NCBI GenBank assembly: GCA_028279985.1 | Contig: JANQMR010000035.1 | Span: 1-55,093, forward strand | From: Woeseiaceae bacterium | GTDB taxonomy: Bacteria; Pseudomonadota; Gammaproteobacteria; Steroidobacterales; Woeseiaceae | Length of the DNA stretch: 55,093 nucleotides | Reading direction: 5' to 3' | Part shown: positions 40,054-49,324 of the stretch, piece after piece | Layout of the letters: each line of letters opens with the position of its first letter | Position numbering within the stretch: position 1 is the stretch's first letter | The notes under the pieces: model-generated | What the model saw: only the letters and a program-made list of their open reading frames with translations | Told to the model about the DNA's origin: nothing | Database searches by the model: none | Made by a program: the position numbers and the translations under genes

Positions 40054-42288
40054 CTACCGCGCGCTCAACGACGCCGATCGTTCGGCCAGCATGGCCCGGA
40101 CCTCGTCGCGCGCGGCATCGGTTTCGGCGTCGAGCTCCTGCAGTCTCGCCGCGATCCGCGGTTGTGTGAGCAGGGGTTCGAGCCAGACCACGTCCCGGTA
40201 TTTGCGACGCCAATCCATCTGCCGGCCTAGGGGCCGGCCGAGATCCTCCAGGGCGTAGGCTAGCGCGGCCTCGCCGTCGTCACCCGCCAGCGCGACGTTG
40301 GCCATCGTGTAGGGGTCGTCCCGCCATCCCGGCGCGGTCTCGTCGGCAAGCGCCGTCAGGTCTTCGAGCAGCACAGCCGCCTGCTCGAGCGCGCCCGTCG
40401 CCTTGAAGACCTGCACCAGCACGAACTGCATCCGCGATTCCTTGGCGCCCCGCAACCGGCCGCCCGGCGCACCGATGCCCGGGCGGATCGACTCGAATAG
40501 ATCGACCACCGCCTGCGGCCGGCCGAGCGCCAGCATCGAGCTGGCGTAGCCGATCGCCGCGGTGTTGAACGCCTCGCCGCGGTTCTCGACATCGTCGCGC
40601 AACATCTGTTCGGCGAGAACGGCCGCACGCTCGTGATCGCGCGTGCGCAACAGCCGGCCGAGCTCGACGCCGCGTGTCCTCGCTTCCTTCCTTGGCTCCT
40701 GGGGTGCGAGCGTCCGGGCGTGCCGCAACATGTCGTCGCCCGCGCCGCCGAGACCGAGATCGTAATACCGTTCCGCGGTCACCGCCGGCAGCTCGTGGTC
40801 TTGCGGGTCGAGCTCGATCGCGCGCAGATACCAGCCGAAGCCTTCGGCAAACCGGTTCTGCGCGAATTCGGCATCGCCCGAGGCCAGGGTCACTGCGCTC
40901 CAGCGCGGCGCGGCTTTGCGGCCTTCGGCGAAGGCCGCGGCGGCGTCGGCGGGGCGATCCAGCGGACCGAGCAGCACGCGGCCGCGCATCAGGTGCAGTC
41001 GCGCCGAAAGCGGGTCTACCTTCAGGCCCCGGTCGATCCAGACCAGCGCCTCGGCATGTCGCGATGCGGCGCTCGCGGCGGTCGCGAGCGCCGAATAGAT
41101 GTCCGTGTCATTGGGCGCGAGTTCGTTCGCGTAACGCAAGGCGCGTTCGGTCAACTGCGTGGGCCTGCCGGCCGGGCCGAAAGCCTGTACCGCAGCCTGC
41201 CACTCGAGGGTTGCGAGCAAGCCGAACGCACGACCGTTGTCACGGTCCGCCTCGAGCACGGGTTCGAGCAGCGGCAGGACCCGATCCTGCACCTGACGGG
41301 GATCGAGCATGCCGGTCTCGCCCTGTAGCAGGTAGCTCGATGCGAGCTCTACCGTCGCTTCGACAAAACCCGGGTCCAGCGACAGCGCTTCCTCGAACAG
41401 GCCCTCGGCGAGCGGCAGCGAGGCGTAACTCGCGATGTTCTTTTGTTCGAGCCCGAGCAGGTACTTCTCGTACGCAAGCGGGTTGCTGGTCGTCAGCCCC
41501 TGTATCGGCTCGTCGCCGGCTGCGGCGGCGAGCAGGGTCCGCTGCAGAGCGTTGGCGACGTTTCGCGCGATCTCGTCTTGCACTGCGAAGATGTCGTCCA
41601 CGTCGTGATCGAAGTTTGCGCTCCAAAGCGTGGTGCCGGATTGGGCCTCGACCAGTTGTGCGAATATTCGCACTGCCGACCCCGAGCGTTGCACGCTGCC
41701 CAGCAGCACCGCGGCGACGTCGAGCTGGCGCGCGATTTCGCGTACGTCCTCGTCCCTGTCCTTGAAAGAGAATACCGAGGTTCTGGCCGCAACCCGTAAC
41801 TCCGGTAGTTGCGACAGCATGTACATCAGCGTCTCGGTGAGGCCGTCGGAAAAATACTCGTTCTCGGCCTGTCCGCTGCCGTTGACGAAGGGGAGCACCG
41901 CAATCGACGTCAGTTGTGCCGCGGGGGCTTGTCGCGCCGGTTTTTGCAAGACAAGTTTGTCGAACAACAAAAGCCCGACCGCAAATACGAGCACGACGAT
42001 GATGATCCGGTCCAGCGTACGGCCGGTCGGCCTCGGCAGCGAGCCTTCGCGTACCTGGCGATCGCGCTTGATGCCCTCGGGCGTGATCTCGAAGTACCAG
42101 GTGAGCACCAGTGCGATCGGGAAACCGACCAGCAGGATCGCGAGTATCGGCCGGCCCAGCGCTTCGTCGAGTCCCAGGATCGGGAACACGACGTCCACCG
42201 ATTGCAGGATCAGCCAGCTCGTCACGGCATACGCCGTGGCGACACGCACCACATGGCGGCGGCGTAGCTCTTCGACGAAACTGCTCAA
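40054..42288 (-). CDS. TolB-like/TPR membrane protein
   Basis: A 744-residue protein with the common N-terminal module FVEELRRRHVVRVATAYAV. Helices at ~15-35 and ~47-65 precede EITPEGIKRDRQ, and a third helix lies at ~93-112. Then comes a TolB/FlgO-like beta domain (~128-265, SIAVLPFVNGSG...FSDGLTETLMYMLSQLP) and many TPR-like helices to the end. Related proteins are often fused to a cyclase or winged-helix domain; this one has neither. Likely a periplasmic or inner-membrane scaffold, exact role unknown. The TTG start 42288 follows AGGTCGG. Confidence 0.8.
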   Translation of the reverse strand: MSSFVEELRRRHVVRVATAYAVTSWLILQSVDVVFPILGLDEALGRPILAILLVGFPIALVLTWYFEITPEGIKRDRQVREGSLPRPTGRTLDRIIIVVLVFAVGLLLFDKLVLQKPARQAPAAQLTSIAVLPFVNGSGQAENEYFSDGLTETLMYMLSQLPELRVAARTSVFSFKDRDEDVREIARQLDVAAVLLGSVQRSGSAVRIFAQLVEAQSGTTLWSANFDHDVDDIFAVQDEIARNVANALQRTLLAAAAGDEPIQGLTTSNPLAYEKYLLGLEQKNIASYASLPLAEGLFEEALSLDPGFVEATVELASSYLLQGETGMLDPRQVQDRVLPLLEPVLEADRDNGRAFGLLATLEWQAAVQAFGPAGRPTQLTERALRYANELAPNDTDIYSALATAASAASRHAEALVWIDRGLKVDPLSARLHLMRGRVLLGPLDRPADAAAAFAEGRKAAPRWSAVTLASGDAEFAQNRFAEGFGWYLRAIELDPQDHELPAVTAERYYDLGLGGAGDDMLRHARTLAPQEPRKEARTRGVELGRLLRTRDHERAAVLAEQMLRDDVENRGEAFNTAAIGYASSMLALGRPQAVVDLFESIRPGIGAPGGRLRGAKESRMQFVLVQVFKATGALEQAAVLLEDLTALADETAPGWRDDPYTMANVALAGDDGEAALAYALEDLGRPLGRQMDWRRKYRDVVWLEPLLTQPRIAARLQELDAETDAARDEVRAMLAERSASLSAR

Positions 42289-42469
42289 CCGACCTGTACC
42301 TCGGGATGTGGCGCCGGATGACTCAACTTTATGGGATACGGCTTGGTCAGTCTACGATCTGCAGATCGTGCCGATTCTCACGAGGCGGGGCGTGATACGC
42401 GCAATGTCGGTTGGCCCCGGCGTGGGTTACGGCTCGCGCGGTTTCGGCTGCGCCCGCCTTGTCTTGAAC

Positions 42470-43360
42470 TCAGCGATGTTCGAGCAGGAAGTCGCCGAGC
42501 ATGCCGAACTCCTCGGCGCGCTGGCTGCCTTTGCGCCAGACCAGTCCGATCGTGCGATAGCTGCGCTCCGTCAACGGGTGAAGCGCGACCCGCGTGTTTC
42601 TGAGCAGCGCGGAGTCCCGCGCCATCTCCGGCAGGAACGTGATACCCAAGTCGGCGTCCACCATCTCGATCAAGGTCAGCACGCTGCTCGCGGCGAACCG
42701 CCGGACCTTCTGCGTGTTGCGGATCTTGCACGCGGCGAGCGCATGGTCGCGCAGGCAGTGACCGTCCTCGAGCAACAGGATGCTGTCGGCGTCCAGGCGG
42801 CTGACACGGTAGTTGTCCGGATCCACGCGCTCTGTGCCGCGGCGGCAGGCGAGCGCGAAACGGTCTCGGTACAATTCCCGAACCTCGACGCCGCGCATCT
42901 CATAGGGCAGCGCCAGCAGCAGCACGTCGAGCTCGCCTTCCATCAGCCTGTCGTAGACGCGCTGGGTCTGTTCCTCGTGCAGGAACAGCTTGAGGTCGGG
43001 ATAGGCTTTGCGGAGCGGCGGCAGGACCCGCGGCAGAAGAAACGGGGCGATCGTCGGAATGACGCCGAGGCGTAACTCGCCGGCCAGCGGTTGCTCGTGG
43101 CCGCGCGCCATCTCCACGAGACTCTCGACGTCCCTTAGGCACAGTCGCGCCTGAACGGCAATATCCTGTCCGATGGCGGTAATCGTCACGGTTCGGTTGG
43201 TACGATCGACGAGTTGCACGCCCAGCAGGTTCTCGAGTTCCCGGATCGCCGTGCTGAATGCCGATTGCGAGACGAAGCAGGCCTCGGCCGCGCGGCCGAA
43301 ATGGCCGATGTCGGCCAGCGACGTGAAGTAACGCAGTTGGCGCAGGGTCGGAAGGTTCAT
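42470..43360 (-). CDS. oxyR: LysR-type peroxide regulator OxyR
   Basis: A 296-residue regulator with an N-terminal winged helix (FGRAAEACFVSQSAFSTAIRELE, split, ~22-44) and a substrate-like domain. The redox pair is Cys202 and Cys211 in LEDGHCLRDHALAAC, the same nine-residue spacing as Cys199/Cys208 of E. coli OxyR. Oxidation by H2O2 forms a disulfide and activates transcription of defence genes. It is divergent from dps and the peroxiredoxin-glutaredoxin gene, both classical targets, so the shared upstream region is probably its operator. Confidence 0.93.
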   Translation of the reverse strand: MNLPTLRQLRYFTSLADIGHFGRAAEACFVSQSAFSTAIRELENLLGVQLVDRTNRTVTITAIGQDIAVQARLCLRDVESLVEMARGHEQPLAGELRLGVIPTIAPFLLPRVLPPLRKAYPDLKLFLHEEQTQRVYDRLMEGELDVLLLALPYEMRGVEVRELYRDRFALACRRGTERVDPDNYRVSRLDADSILLLEDGHCLRDHALAACKIRNTQKVRRFAASSVLTLIEMVDADLGITFLPEMARDSALLRNTRVALHPLTERSYRTIGLVWRKGSQRAEEFGMLGDFLLEHR

Positions 43361-43412
43361 CGGCCCAAAAGACCGGCCGGGTTGTGCGACAGTCGAGGCA
43401 CCGCTGCGCTCA

Positions 43413-43454
43413 TGTATTTGTAAAACTGTATTTGGAAAATTGTATCTGAAAAAT
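43413..43454 (+). repeat. Three 14-bp tandem repeats between oxyR and dps
   Basis: Units TGTATTTGTAAAAC, TGTATTTGGAAAAT and TGTATCTGAAAAAT lie head to tail (43413-43426, 43427-43440, 43441-43454). The AT-rich tract continues to ~43505. It sits in the divergent promoter region. Confidence 0.9.
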
Positions 43455-43526
43455 CGATATATCTAGAAAATCGAATATAGCAATCAAATTAAACCATTTT
43501 TCTAAACCATCAGACAAGCCTAGAAT
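43455..43526 (+). promoter_or_regulatory. Candidate OxyR-activated dps promoter
   Basis: TAGAAT (43521-43526) is a plausible -10. The -35 position (TTTTCT) is poor, as usual for activator-dependent promoters. Directly upstream an AT-rich tract holds ATATATCTAG and AATATAG elements reminiscent of OxyR ATAG half-sites. The match is loose. Confidence 0.4.
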
Positions 43527-43553
43527 AGCGCCCAATCATTAGGAGGGACCGAC

Positions 43554-44024
43554 ATGGAACTGAATATCGGTATCGGCAGCGAGGACCGTCAACGTATCGC
43601 GGAAGGTCTGTCCAAGCTGCTTGCGGACAGTTACACGCTGTATCTGAAAACCCACAATTATCACTGGAACGTCGAGGGTCCGCTGTTCAACACGCTGCAC
43701 CTGATGTTCGAGGAGCACTACACGGAACTCGCCACGGCGGTGGACGAGATCGCCGAAAGAATCCGGGCGCTCGGGGTCAAGGCGCCCGGTTCCTACTCGG
43801 CGTATTCGGCGCTGGCTTCGGTCACCGAGGCCGAGGGTGACGAAAGCGCGGAGGAGATGATCCGCCAGCTCGTCGTAGGCCAGGAAACGGTCGTGCGCAC
43901 CGCACGCGAAGCGTTCGCGGCTGCCGAGGAGGCCAGCGACGAGCCGACTGCGGACCTGTTGACCCAGCGCATGCAGATCCACGAAAAAAATGCCTGGATG
44001 CTCCGAAGCATGCTGGCTGAATGA
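43554..44024 (+). CDS. dps: Dps ferritin-like DNA-protection protein
   Basis: A 156-residue four-helix ferritin-fold protein. The inter-subunit ferroxidase residues are His37 (NYHWNV), Asp64 and Glu68 (AVDEIAERI), with the same spacings as His51, Asp78 and Glu82 of E. coli Dps. It forms a dodecamer that stores iron using H2O2 and shields DNA. The N terminus is short and lacks the lysine-rich DNA-binding tail of E. coli Dps. ATG 43554 has AGGAGGGA upstream. Divergent from oxyR. Confidence 0.93.
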   Translation: MELNIGIGSEDRQRIAEGLSKLLADSYTLYLKTHNYHWNVEGPLFNTLHLMFEEHYTELATAVDEIAERIRALGVKAPGSYSAYSALASVTEAEGDESAEEMIRQLVVGQETVVRTAREAFAAAEEASDEPTADLLTQRMQIHEKNAWMLRSMLAE

Positions 44025-44044
44025 GTAACCCCAATCCCCGAATC

Positions 44045-44081
44045 GACAACTCTCAAACTGACAACTCTTAAACTGACAATT
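44045..44081 (+). repeat. 15-bp tandem repeat, 2.5 copies
   Basis: GACAACTCTCAAACT (44045-44059), GACAACTCTTAAACT (44060-44074) and a partial GACAATT (44075-44081) fill the space between dps and the next gene and run up to its ribosome site. Confidence 0.9.
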
Positions 44082-44091
44082 GGAGTCAACC

Positions 44092-44853
44092 ATGTTCGCA
44101 AACATCGAAGGGAAGCGTGTTCCCGACGTGACGTTCAAGACGCGCCGCGACCACGAATGGATCGACATGACGACCGACGAGCTGTTCAAGGACAGATCGG
44201 TCATCGTCTTCTCCCTGCCCGGCGCATTCACGCCGACCTGCTCGTCCTCGCACGCGCCGCGTTACAACCAGCTTGCGCCGCTATTCCGGGCAAACGGCAT
44301 CGACGAGATCGTCTGCGTGTCGGTCAACGACGCGTTCGTCATGGACGAGTGGAAGGTGGCGCAGAAAGCCGATCGGATCACGTTCCTGCCCGACGGCAAC
44401 GGCGAGTTCACGGACGGCATGGGCCTGCTGGTCGGCAAGGAAGACCTGGGTTTCGGTAAACGTTCCTGGCGTTACTCGATGCTGGTCCGCGACGGCGTCG
44501 TGGAGAAGGCGTTCGTCGAGCCCGAGGAGCCGGGCGATCCGTTTCACGTCTCCGATGCCGACACGATGCTCGGGCATGTCGCACCCGAGGCCGATAAACC
44601 CTTCGACGTCACAGTGTTCTCGCGTCCGGGCTGCGTGTTCTGCGCCAGGGCCAAGGGCCTGTTGCGCGATGCGGGCATCGAGTTCGAAGAGCTGGTATTG
44701 AACCGCGACTACACCGACCGCACGCTTCGCGCCGTGGCGAGCGCCACGAGTTATCCGCAGGTGTTCATCAACGGCTCGCATGTCGGCGGCGCCGACGCGC
44801 TCGAGGCCTGGCTGGCCGAACAGGGCAGAGCGGCCGCGCGCGATGCTGCCTGA
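44092..44853 (+). CDS. Peroxiredoxin-glutaredoxin fusion protein
   Basis: A 253-residue hybrid. Residues ~1-165 are a Prx5-type peroxiredoxin with peroxidatic Cys50 in [12 protein letters not shown]. Residues ~172-245 are a glutaredoxin with CVFC at 181-184 and the [15 protein letters not shown] loop. The fused glutaredoxin reduces the peroxidase with glutathione, detoxifying hydroperoxides, as in Haemophilus and Chromatium hybrids. ATG 44092 has TTGGAG upstream. Same strand as dps, 67 bases after it, probably part of the OxyR response. Confidence 0.93.
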   Translation: MFANIEGKRVPDVTFKTRRDHEWIDMTTDELFKDRSVIVFSLPGAFTPTCSSSHAPRYNQLAPLFRANGIDEIVCVSVNDAFVMDEWKVAQKADRITFLPDGNGEFTDGMGLLVGKEDLGFGKRSWRYSMLVRDGVVEKAFVEPEEPGDPFHVSDADTMLGHVAPEADKPFDVTVFSRPGCVFCARAKGLLRDAGIEFEELVLNRDYTDRTLRAVASATSYPQVFINGSHVGGADALEAWLAEQGRAAARDAA

Positions 44854-44948
44854 GCGCCGCTTGCGGCGGTCTTCCCGCCAGCGGGTCGATCGGCTGCCTG
44901 AGCCCCGCTTTCGATTTAGCTCCCCCCGAACGGGCTAACGCCCGTTTC

Positions 44949-44979
44949 CCCGGACCGCCCAGCGGTCCGGGTTTTTTTT
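44949..44979 (+). terminator. Intrinsic terminator after the peroxiredoxin gene
   Basis: Stem CCCGGACCGC / GCGGTCCGGG with a three-base loop, followed by eight T. It ends the dps-peroxiredoxin transcript. Confidence 0.92.
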
Positions 44980-45074
44980 GGGCTGGTACCACCGTTGCCA
45001 GCCAGGCCCGGAACATGATTCTGCGTTAGCGACGTTGGGGTCCGATTCTGGCTAGTTCGGCGCCTTCGCCGGCG

Positions 45075-45080
45075 TATACT
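45075..45080 (+). promoter_or_regulatory. -10 box for the Ada-AlkA gene, leaderless message
   Basis: TATACT ends six bases before the ATG at 45087, so transcription should begin at or next to the start codon. No Shine-Dalgarno is present, consistent with a leaderless mRNA. No good -35, consistent with activation by methylated Ada. Confidence 0.5.
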
Positions 45081-45086
45081 GCCGGC

Positions 45087-46562
45087 ATGTCACAACACCG
45101 GGTTTATGAACGGGCTCGGCTGTCACGAGATCCCCGATTCGACGGGCGGTTTTTCGTCGGCGTACACACGACCGGGATCTACTGCCGGCCGGTATGCCCG
45201 GCCAGTCCGCCAAAAAGTGAAAACGTCAGCTTCTACCCGTCGGCCGCAGCCGCCAGTGAGGCGGGATTCAGGCCCTGCCTGCGCTGCCGGCCGGAGTGTG
45301 CGCCGGGTTCGCCGGCCTGGAACGGCACGTCCACGACCGTCAGCCGCGGTTTGAAGCTGATCCGCTCCGGTGCGCTCGACGATGCCGGCGTCGAAGCGCT
45401 GGCCGGGCGGCTGGGCGTCACCAGCCGCCATTTGCGCAGGCTCTTTACGCAGCATCTCGGCGCCAGCCCGCAGTCCGTCGCCCACACGCAGCGTCTGCAT
45501 TTCGCCAAACGCCTGATCGACGAGACCCGCCTGCCGATGCAGGACATCGCAATCGCGTCGGGTTACGGCAGCGTGCGCCGTTTCAACGACACATTCCGCA
45601 AGACCTACGGCCGTACACCGCGAGAGCTGCGGCGTCGAGCCGTCGATCCGGTGCCGCTGTCAGTGAGCTCGTCGCTGTCGGTGCGGCTGAGCGCCGTCCA
45701 GCCCTTCGACTGGCCGGGACTGATGGCTTTTTTCTCGGCTCGCGCGATCCCGGGCGTCGAGACGGTGGAAGGCGAACGGTACCTAAGGAGTGTGAGAATC
45801 GGTGACGCTACCGGCTTGATTGCTGCAAGTTACGACGTCGGAACTCGCAGTGTCATCGTCAGCCTTACCGGTATCGACACGCAGAAGCTGTTCCCGGTCG
45901 TACAACGTGTGCGCGACCTGTTCGATGTCGACGCGCCGGTGCAGTCGATTGCCGGGGTGCTGGATGACGATCCGATACTATCCGGCCTGCTGCGGGATCG
46001 TCCGGGCATCCGCGTGCCGGGTGCCTGGGACGGGTTCGAGCTGACGGTACGTGCAATCCTGGGTCAACAGGTCTCCGTCAAGGCGGCAACCACGATGGCC
46101 GGGCGCCTGGCCACCCGCTACGGCGAGCCGATCCCGGGCGAGCTCGCGGATACGGTGGCGGGAGTGACACACACGTTTCCGAGGCCGGAACGTTTGAGGC
46201 GTGCACGATTCAAGGGGATCGGTCTGGTCAGAAGCCGCGCGCAGACCGTTCGCAATGTCGCGGCGGCCGTCGATGACGGTGGCCTCCGTTTCGATGCCGC
46301 GCAGGATCCGGCGGCTTTACGCGGCGCGTTGACCTCGATACGCGGCATCGGGGACTGGACGGCCGCCTATGTCGCAATGCGAGCGACCAAGAACCCCGAT
46401 GCACTGCCGGCGTCCGATCTCGGGCTGTTGCGCGCTTTCGATCGCGACGGCAAGCCGCGGATGCGGCCGAAAGAGCTGGAAGCCCGGGCCGAACGCTGGC
46501 GGCCGTGGCGAGCGTATGCGGCTTTGTTGTTGTGGAGTTCGATGCCGGGCTCCGGAGGTTGA
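45087..46562 (+). CDS. Ada-type regulator fused to AlkA DNA glycosylase
   Basis: A 491-residue fusion. The N-terminal Ada zinc domain has Cys33, Cys37, Cys64 and Cys67 (IYCRPVCP, RPCLRC); Cys33 corresponds to the methylphosphotriester acceptor Cys38 of E. coli Ada. An AraC-type DNA-binding domain (~85-185) follows, with SVAHTQRLHFAKRLIDETRL and GYGSVRRFNDTFRKTYGRTP in it. From ~200 comes AlkA: an N-terminal AlkA domain, then HhH-GPD with SIRGIGDWTAAYVAMR and catalytic Asp444 in PASDLGLL. It removes 3-methyladenine and related bases and senses methylation damage. The Ogt part of E. coli Ada is absent and supplied by the next gene. Confidence 0.93.
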   Translation: MSQHRVYERARLSRDPRFDGRFFVGVHTTGIYCRPVCPASPPKSENVSFYPSAAAASEAGFRPCLRCRPECAPGSPAWNGTSTTVSRGLKLIRSGALDDAGVEALAGRLGVTSRHLRRLFTQHLGASPQSVAHTQRLHFAKRLIDETRLPMQDIAIASGYGSVRRFNDTFRKTYGRTPRELRRRAVDPVPLSVSSSLSVRLSAVQPFDWPGLMAFFSARAIPGVETVEGERYLRSVRIGDATGLIAASYDVGTRSVIVSLTGIDTQKLFPVVQRVRDLFDVDAPVQSIAGVLDDDPILSGLLRDRPGIRVPGAWDGFELTVRAILGQQVSVKAATTMAGRLATRYGEPIPGELADTVAGVTHTFPRPERLRRARFKGIGLVRSRAQTVRNVAAAVDDGGLRFDAAQDPAALRGALTSIRGIGDWTAAYVAMRATKNPDALPASDLGLLRAFDRDGKPRMRPKELEARAERWRPWRAYAALLLWSSMPGSGG

Positions 46563-46629
46563 GTTACCCGGCGGCTGAATTGCCCCGAAGGGCGAAACAC
46601 ACGATGGGTGAAGCGCCCGGAGATTGATC

Positions 46630-47121
46630 ATGTATTACTGTTATCACGATACGCCCATCGGCAAGCTGTTACTGGCCGGCGACGAAGAGCGCCTGCATGT
46701 CGTCGGCTTTTCCGCGGGCAAGATGCGGCGCGAGCCCGAACACGACTGGATTTACAAGGAGACGCCGTTTGCCGAGGCGCGCCGGCAGTTGAGCGAGTAC
46801 TTCGCGGGCAAGCGCAAGGCGTTCGACCTGCCGCTGGCCGTGACCGGCACCGAGTTTCAGCGCCGGGTACTCGAGGAATTGCAGCGGATACCGTACGGCG
46901 AGACCGTGTCCTACGCCGACATCGCCCGCCGAATCGGCCGGCCGAAAGCGGTCCGCGCCGTCGGCGCGGCCAACGGCTCCAATCCGCTGCCGATCGTCAT
47001 TCCCTGCCACCGCGTCATCGGCAGCAGCGGCGACCTGACCGGCTTCGGCGGCGGTTTGGAGACCAAACGAAGGCTACTGCGCCTAGAGGCCGAGCGTTCG
47101 CAGTTTCCGAACGTCGTTTAA
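46630..47121 (+). CDS. ogt: Methylated-DNA-[protein]-cysteine S-methyltransferase
   Basis: A 163-residue suicide repair protein transferring the methyl of O6-methylguanine to its own Cys126 in the PCHRV motif. The helix-turn-helix YADIARRIGRPKAVRAVGAAN (split) and the FGGGLETKRRLL end are typical of Ogt/AdaB. ATG 46630 with GGAG upstream is preferred to TTG 46624. It lies 67 bases after the Ada-AlkA gene on the same strand, so both probably form one adaptive-response operon. Confidence 0.94.
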   Translation: MYYCYHDTPIGKLLLAGDEERLHVVGFSAGKMRREPEHDWIYKETPFAEARRQLSEYFAGKRKAFDLPLAVTGTEFQRRVLEELQRIPYGETVSYADIARRIGRPKAVRAVGAANGSNPLPIVIPCHRVIGSSGDLTGFGGGLETKRRLLRLEAERSQFPNVV

Positions 47122-47139
47122 GACACGCTAGAGCGGCCC

Positions 47140-49311
47140 TCAACCGCCCGCGGGCGGGCTGCCGTAAGCTTCCGGCAGGCGCATCCCGAGGTTCCGGATC
47201 AAGAACGCCCAGCGGTCGGCATAATCCTCGATGAGCATTTCGGTCGGCTTGCCGCTGCCGTGCCCCGCCCGTGTTTCGATGCGGATCAACACCGGCGCGT
47301 CGCCGGCCTGGGCGCGTTGCATTGCCGCGGCGTACTTGAAGCTGTGTCCCGGAACCACGCGGTCGTCGGTATCCGCCGTGGTGACCAGTATCGCCGGGTA
47401 CTCGATGCCGGGTCTTGCATTGTGGTACGGCGAATACGCGTAAAGCGCCTCGAACTCCTCTGGGTTCTCCGAGGAACCGTAGTCGTCCACCCAGAAGCGG
47501 CCGGCCGTAAACTCGTGGAAGCGCAACATATCCATCACACCCACCGCCGGGATCGCGGCCCCGAACAGCTCGGGACGCTGGTTGGTGACGGCGCCGACCA
47601 GAAGGCCGCCGTTGCTGCCGCCGAAGATCGCGAGCTTCGACGGGTTGGTATAGGCCTCGGCGATCAGGTATTCGGCCGCGGCGATGAAATCGTCGAACAC
47701 GTTCTGTTTGTCGAGACGGGTACCGGCCTTGTGCCATTCTTTTCCGTACTCGCCGCCGCCACGCAGGTTCGCAACCGCGTAGATGCCGCCCATCTCCATC
47801 CACGCCAAGCTCGTGACCGAAAACGACGGCGTCAGCGAGACGTTGAAGCCGCCGTAACCGTACAGCACCGTCGGCGTATTGCCGTCCGGCTCGACGTCCA
47901 CGTGGTGCGAGATGAACATCGGCACGCGCGTGCCGTCCTTCGACATATAGAAAACCTGTTTGACGACATAGTCGTCGCTGTCGAAGCCGACCTCGGGTTT
48001 GCGGAATACGGTGACCTCACCCGTTCCGACGTCCAGGCGGTTGACGGTGGGCGGCGTGTCGAAGCTCGTATAGGTGAAAAAAGTCTCCGGATCGTCGAAC
48101 TTGCCTGCAAAACCGTTCGCGGTGCCGATGCCGGGCAGGTTGACGGTACCGCTCCGGTTTCCGTCCGGATCGAAGACCTTCACGACGGTCTGGGCATCCT
48201 GCAGGTAGTCCGCGATGATCCTGCCGCCGACGAGACTCACGCCGTCGAGTACCTCATCGGCCTGCGGAATGACTTCGCGCCAGCGCTCGGGGTCCGGATC
48301 GTCGACGTCGATGGCGATCAGGCGGTTGCGCGGCGCATCCCGGTTGGTGCGGAAAAAGAGCTCGCCGTCCACTTTGCCGACGAAGCTGTAGTCGTGGTCG
48401 AAGCCTTCGATCAGGTATTCGGGGCGGGCGTCGGGATCGGTCAGGTCCTGGTGCAGGATCTGGTAGCGGTCGTCCGTGCCCTTCCAGACGGTGATGACGA
48501 GGTGCTCGCCGTCGTCGGCGACGGATGCCCAGTGTCCCCATTCCGGATTGTCCGGGTTCGCGAACACCAGCACGTCTTCCTCCTGCGGCGTGCCGACCCG
48601 ATGAAAATACACGGCCTGGTTCATGTTCAGCGACTGGAACTTCTCCTCCTCCAGCGTCTCCGGGTAACGGCTGTAGTAAAAGCCGGAGCCGTCGCCGGCC
48701 CAGGACAGCCCGGTGAACTTGAGCCAGTCGAGCTCGTCGTCGAGAACCTTGCCGCTGTCCACCTCCATGATCCTCGCCTTGCGCCAATCGGAACCGCCGT
48801 CCTGGATCAGGTAGGCGACGTGACGGCCGTCGGGGCTCGGATAATAGGACGACATGGCCACCGTGCCGTCGTCCGACCAGGTATTCGGGTCGATCAACAG
48901 CTCGGCTTCGGCATCCAGGCCCGATTTCACATAGATCATGTTCTGGTTTTGCAGACCGTCGTTGTGGCTGTAGTAGTAACGCCCGCCTTCTTTGTAGGGC
49001 ATGCCGTAACGCTCGAAGTCCCAGAGTTCGGTCAGGCGCTTTTTGACGATCTCGCGTTCGGGGATCGTTTCGAGATAAGCGAAGGTCACCTCGTTCTGGG
49101 CGTCCACCCAGTTCTTCACGGCGTCGCTTTCACGGACGTCGTCTTCTAGCCAGCGGAAGGGGTCGGCGACTTCAACGCCGTGGTATACATCCATGTGATC
49201 GACCGTGGTCGTTGCCGGATACTCGATCCCCGCGGAGTCCGGCCGGGGATCGACGCGACCGCAAGCGCTCAAGACAACGGTTGCGATGAGAGTCAGGAGT
49301 CGGATTGTCAT
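47140..49311 (-). CDS. Prolyl oligopeptidase family lipoprotein (S9A)
   Basis: A 723-residue serine peptidase. The signal has a lipobox LSAC-G (Cys17), so it is probably a lipid-anchored envelope protein. A seven-bladed propeller (~80-440) gates the alpha/beta hydrolase domain. The nucleophile is Ser566 in GGSNGG, the acid Asp in DTDDRVVPGHS (~647-657) and the base His684 in RAGHGSG. It cleaves short peptides after proline. AAGGGA precedes ATG 49311. Convergent with ogt with only 18 bases between. Confidence 0.93.
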   Translation of the reverse strand: MTIRLLTLIATVVLSACGRVDPRPDSAGIEYPATTTVDHMDVYHGVEVADPFRWLEDDVRESDAVKNWVDAQNEVTFAYLETIPEREIVKKRLTELWDFERYGMPYKEGGRYYYSHNDGLQNQNMIYVKSGLDAEAELLIDPNTWSDDGTVAMSSYYPSPDGRHVAYLIQDGGSDWRKARIMEVDSGKVLDDELDWLKFTGLSWAGDGSGFYYSRYPETLEEEKFQSLNMNQAVYFHRVGTPQEEDVLVFANPDNPEWGHWASVADDGEHLVITVWKGTDDRYQILHQDLTDPDARPEYLIEGFDHDYSFVGKVDGELFFRTNRDAPRNRLIAIDVDDPDPERWREVIPQADEVLDGVSLVGGRIIADYLQDAQTVVKVFDPDGNRSGTVNLPGIGTANGFAGKFDDPETFFTYTSFDTPPTVNRLDVGTGEVTVFRKPEVGFDSDDYVVKQVFYMSKDGTRVPMFISHHVDVEPDGNTPTVLYGYGGFNVSLTPSFSVTSLAWMEMGGIYAVANLRGGGEYGKEWHKAGTRLDKQNVFDDFIAAAEYLIAEAYTNPSKLAIFGGSNGGLLVGAVTNQRPELFGAAIPAVGVMDMLRFHEFTAGRFWVDDYGSSENPEEFEALYAYSPYHNARPGIEYPAILVTTADTDDRVVPGHSFKYAAAMQRAQAGDAPVLIRIETRAGHGSGKPTEMLIEDYADRWAFLIRNLGMRLPEAYGSPPAGG

Positions 49312-49324
49312 TGTTTATCCCTTT

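Noticed and set aside
47260..49149. 629-codon plus-strand frame opposite prolyl oligopeptidase
   Set aside because: Antisense to a gene with a full catalytic triad; composition dominated by Val, Arg and Asp as in GC-rich shadows.
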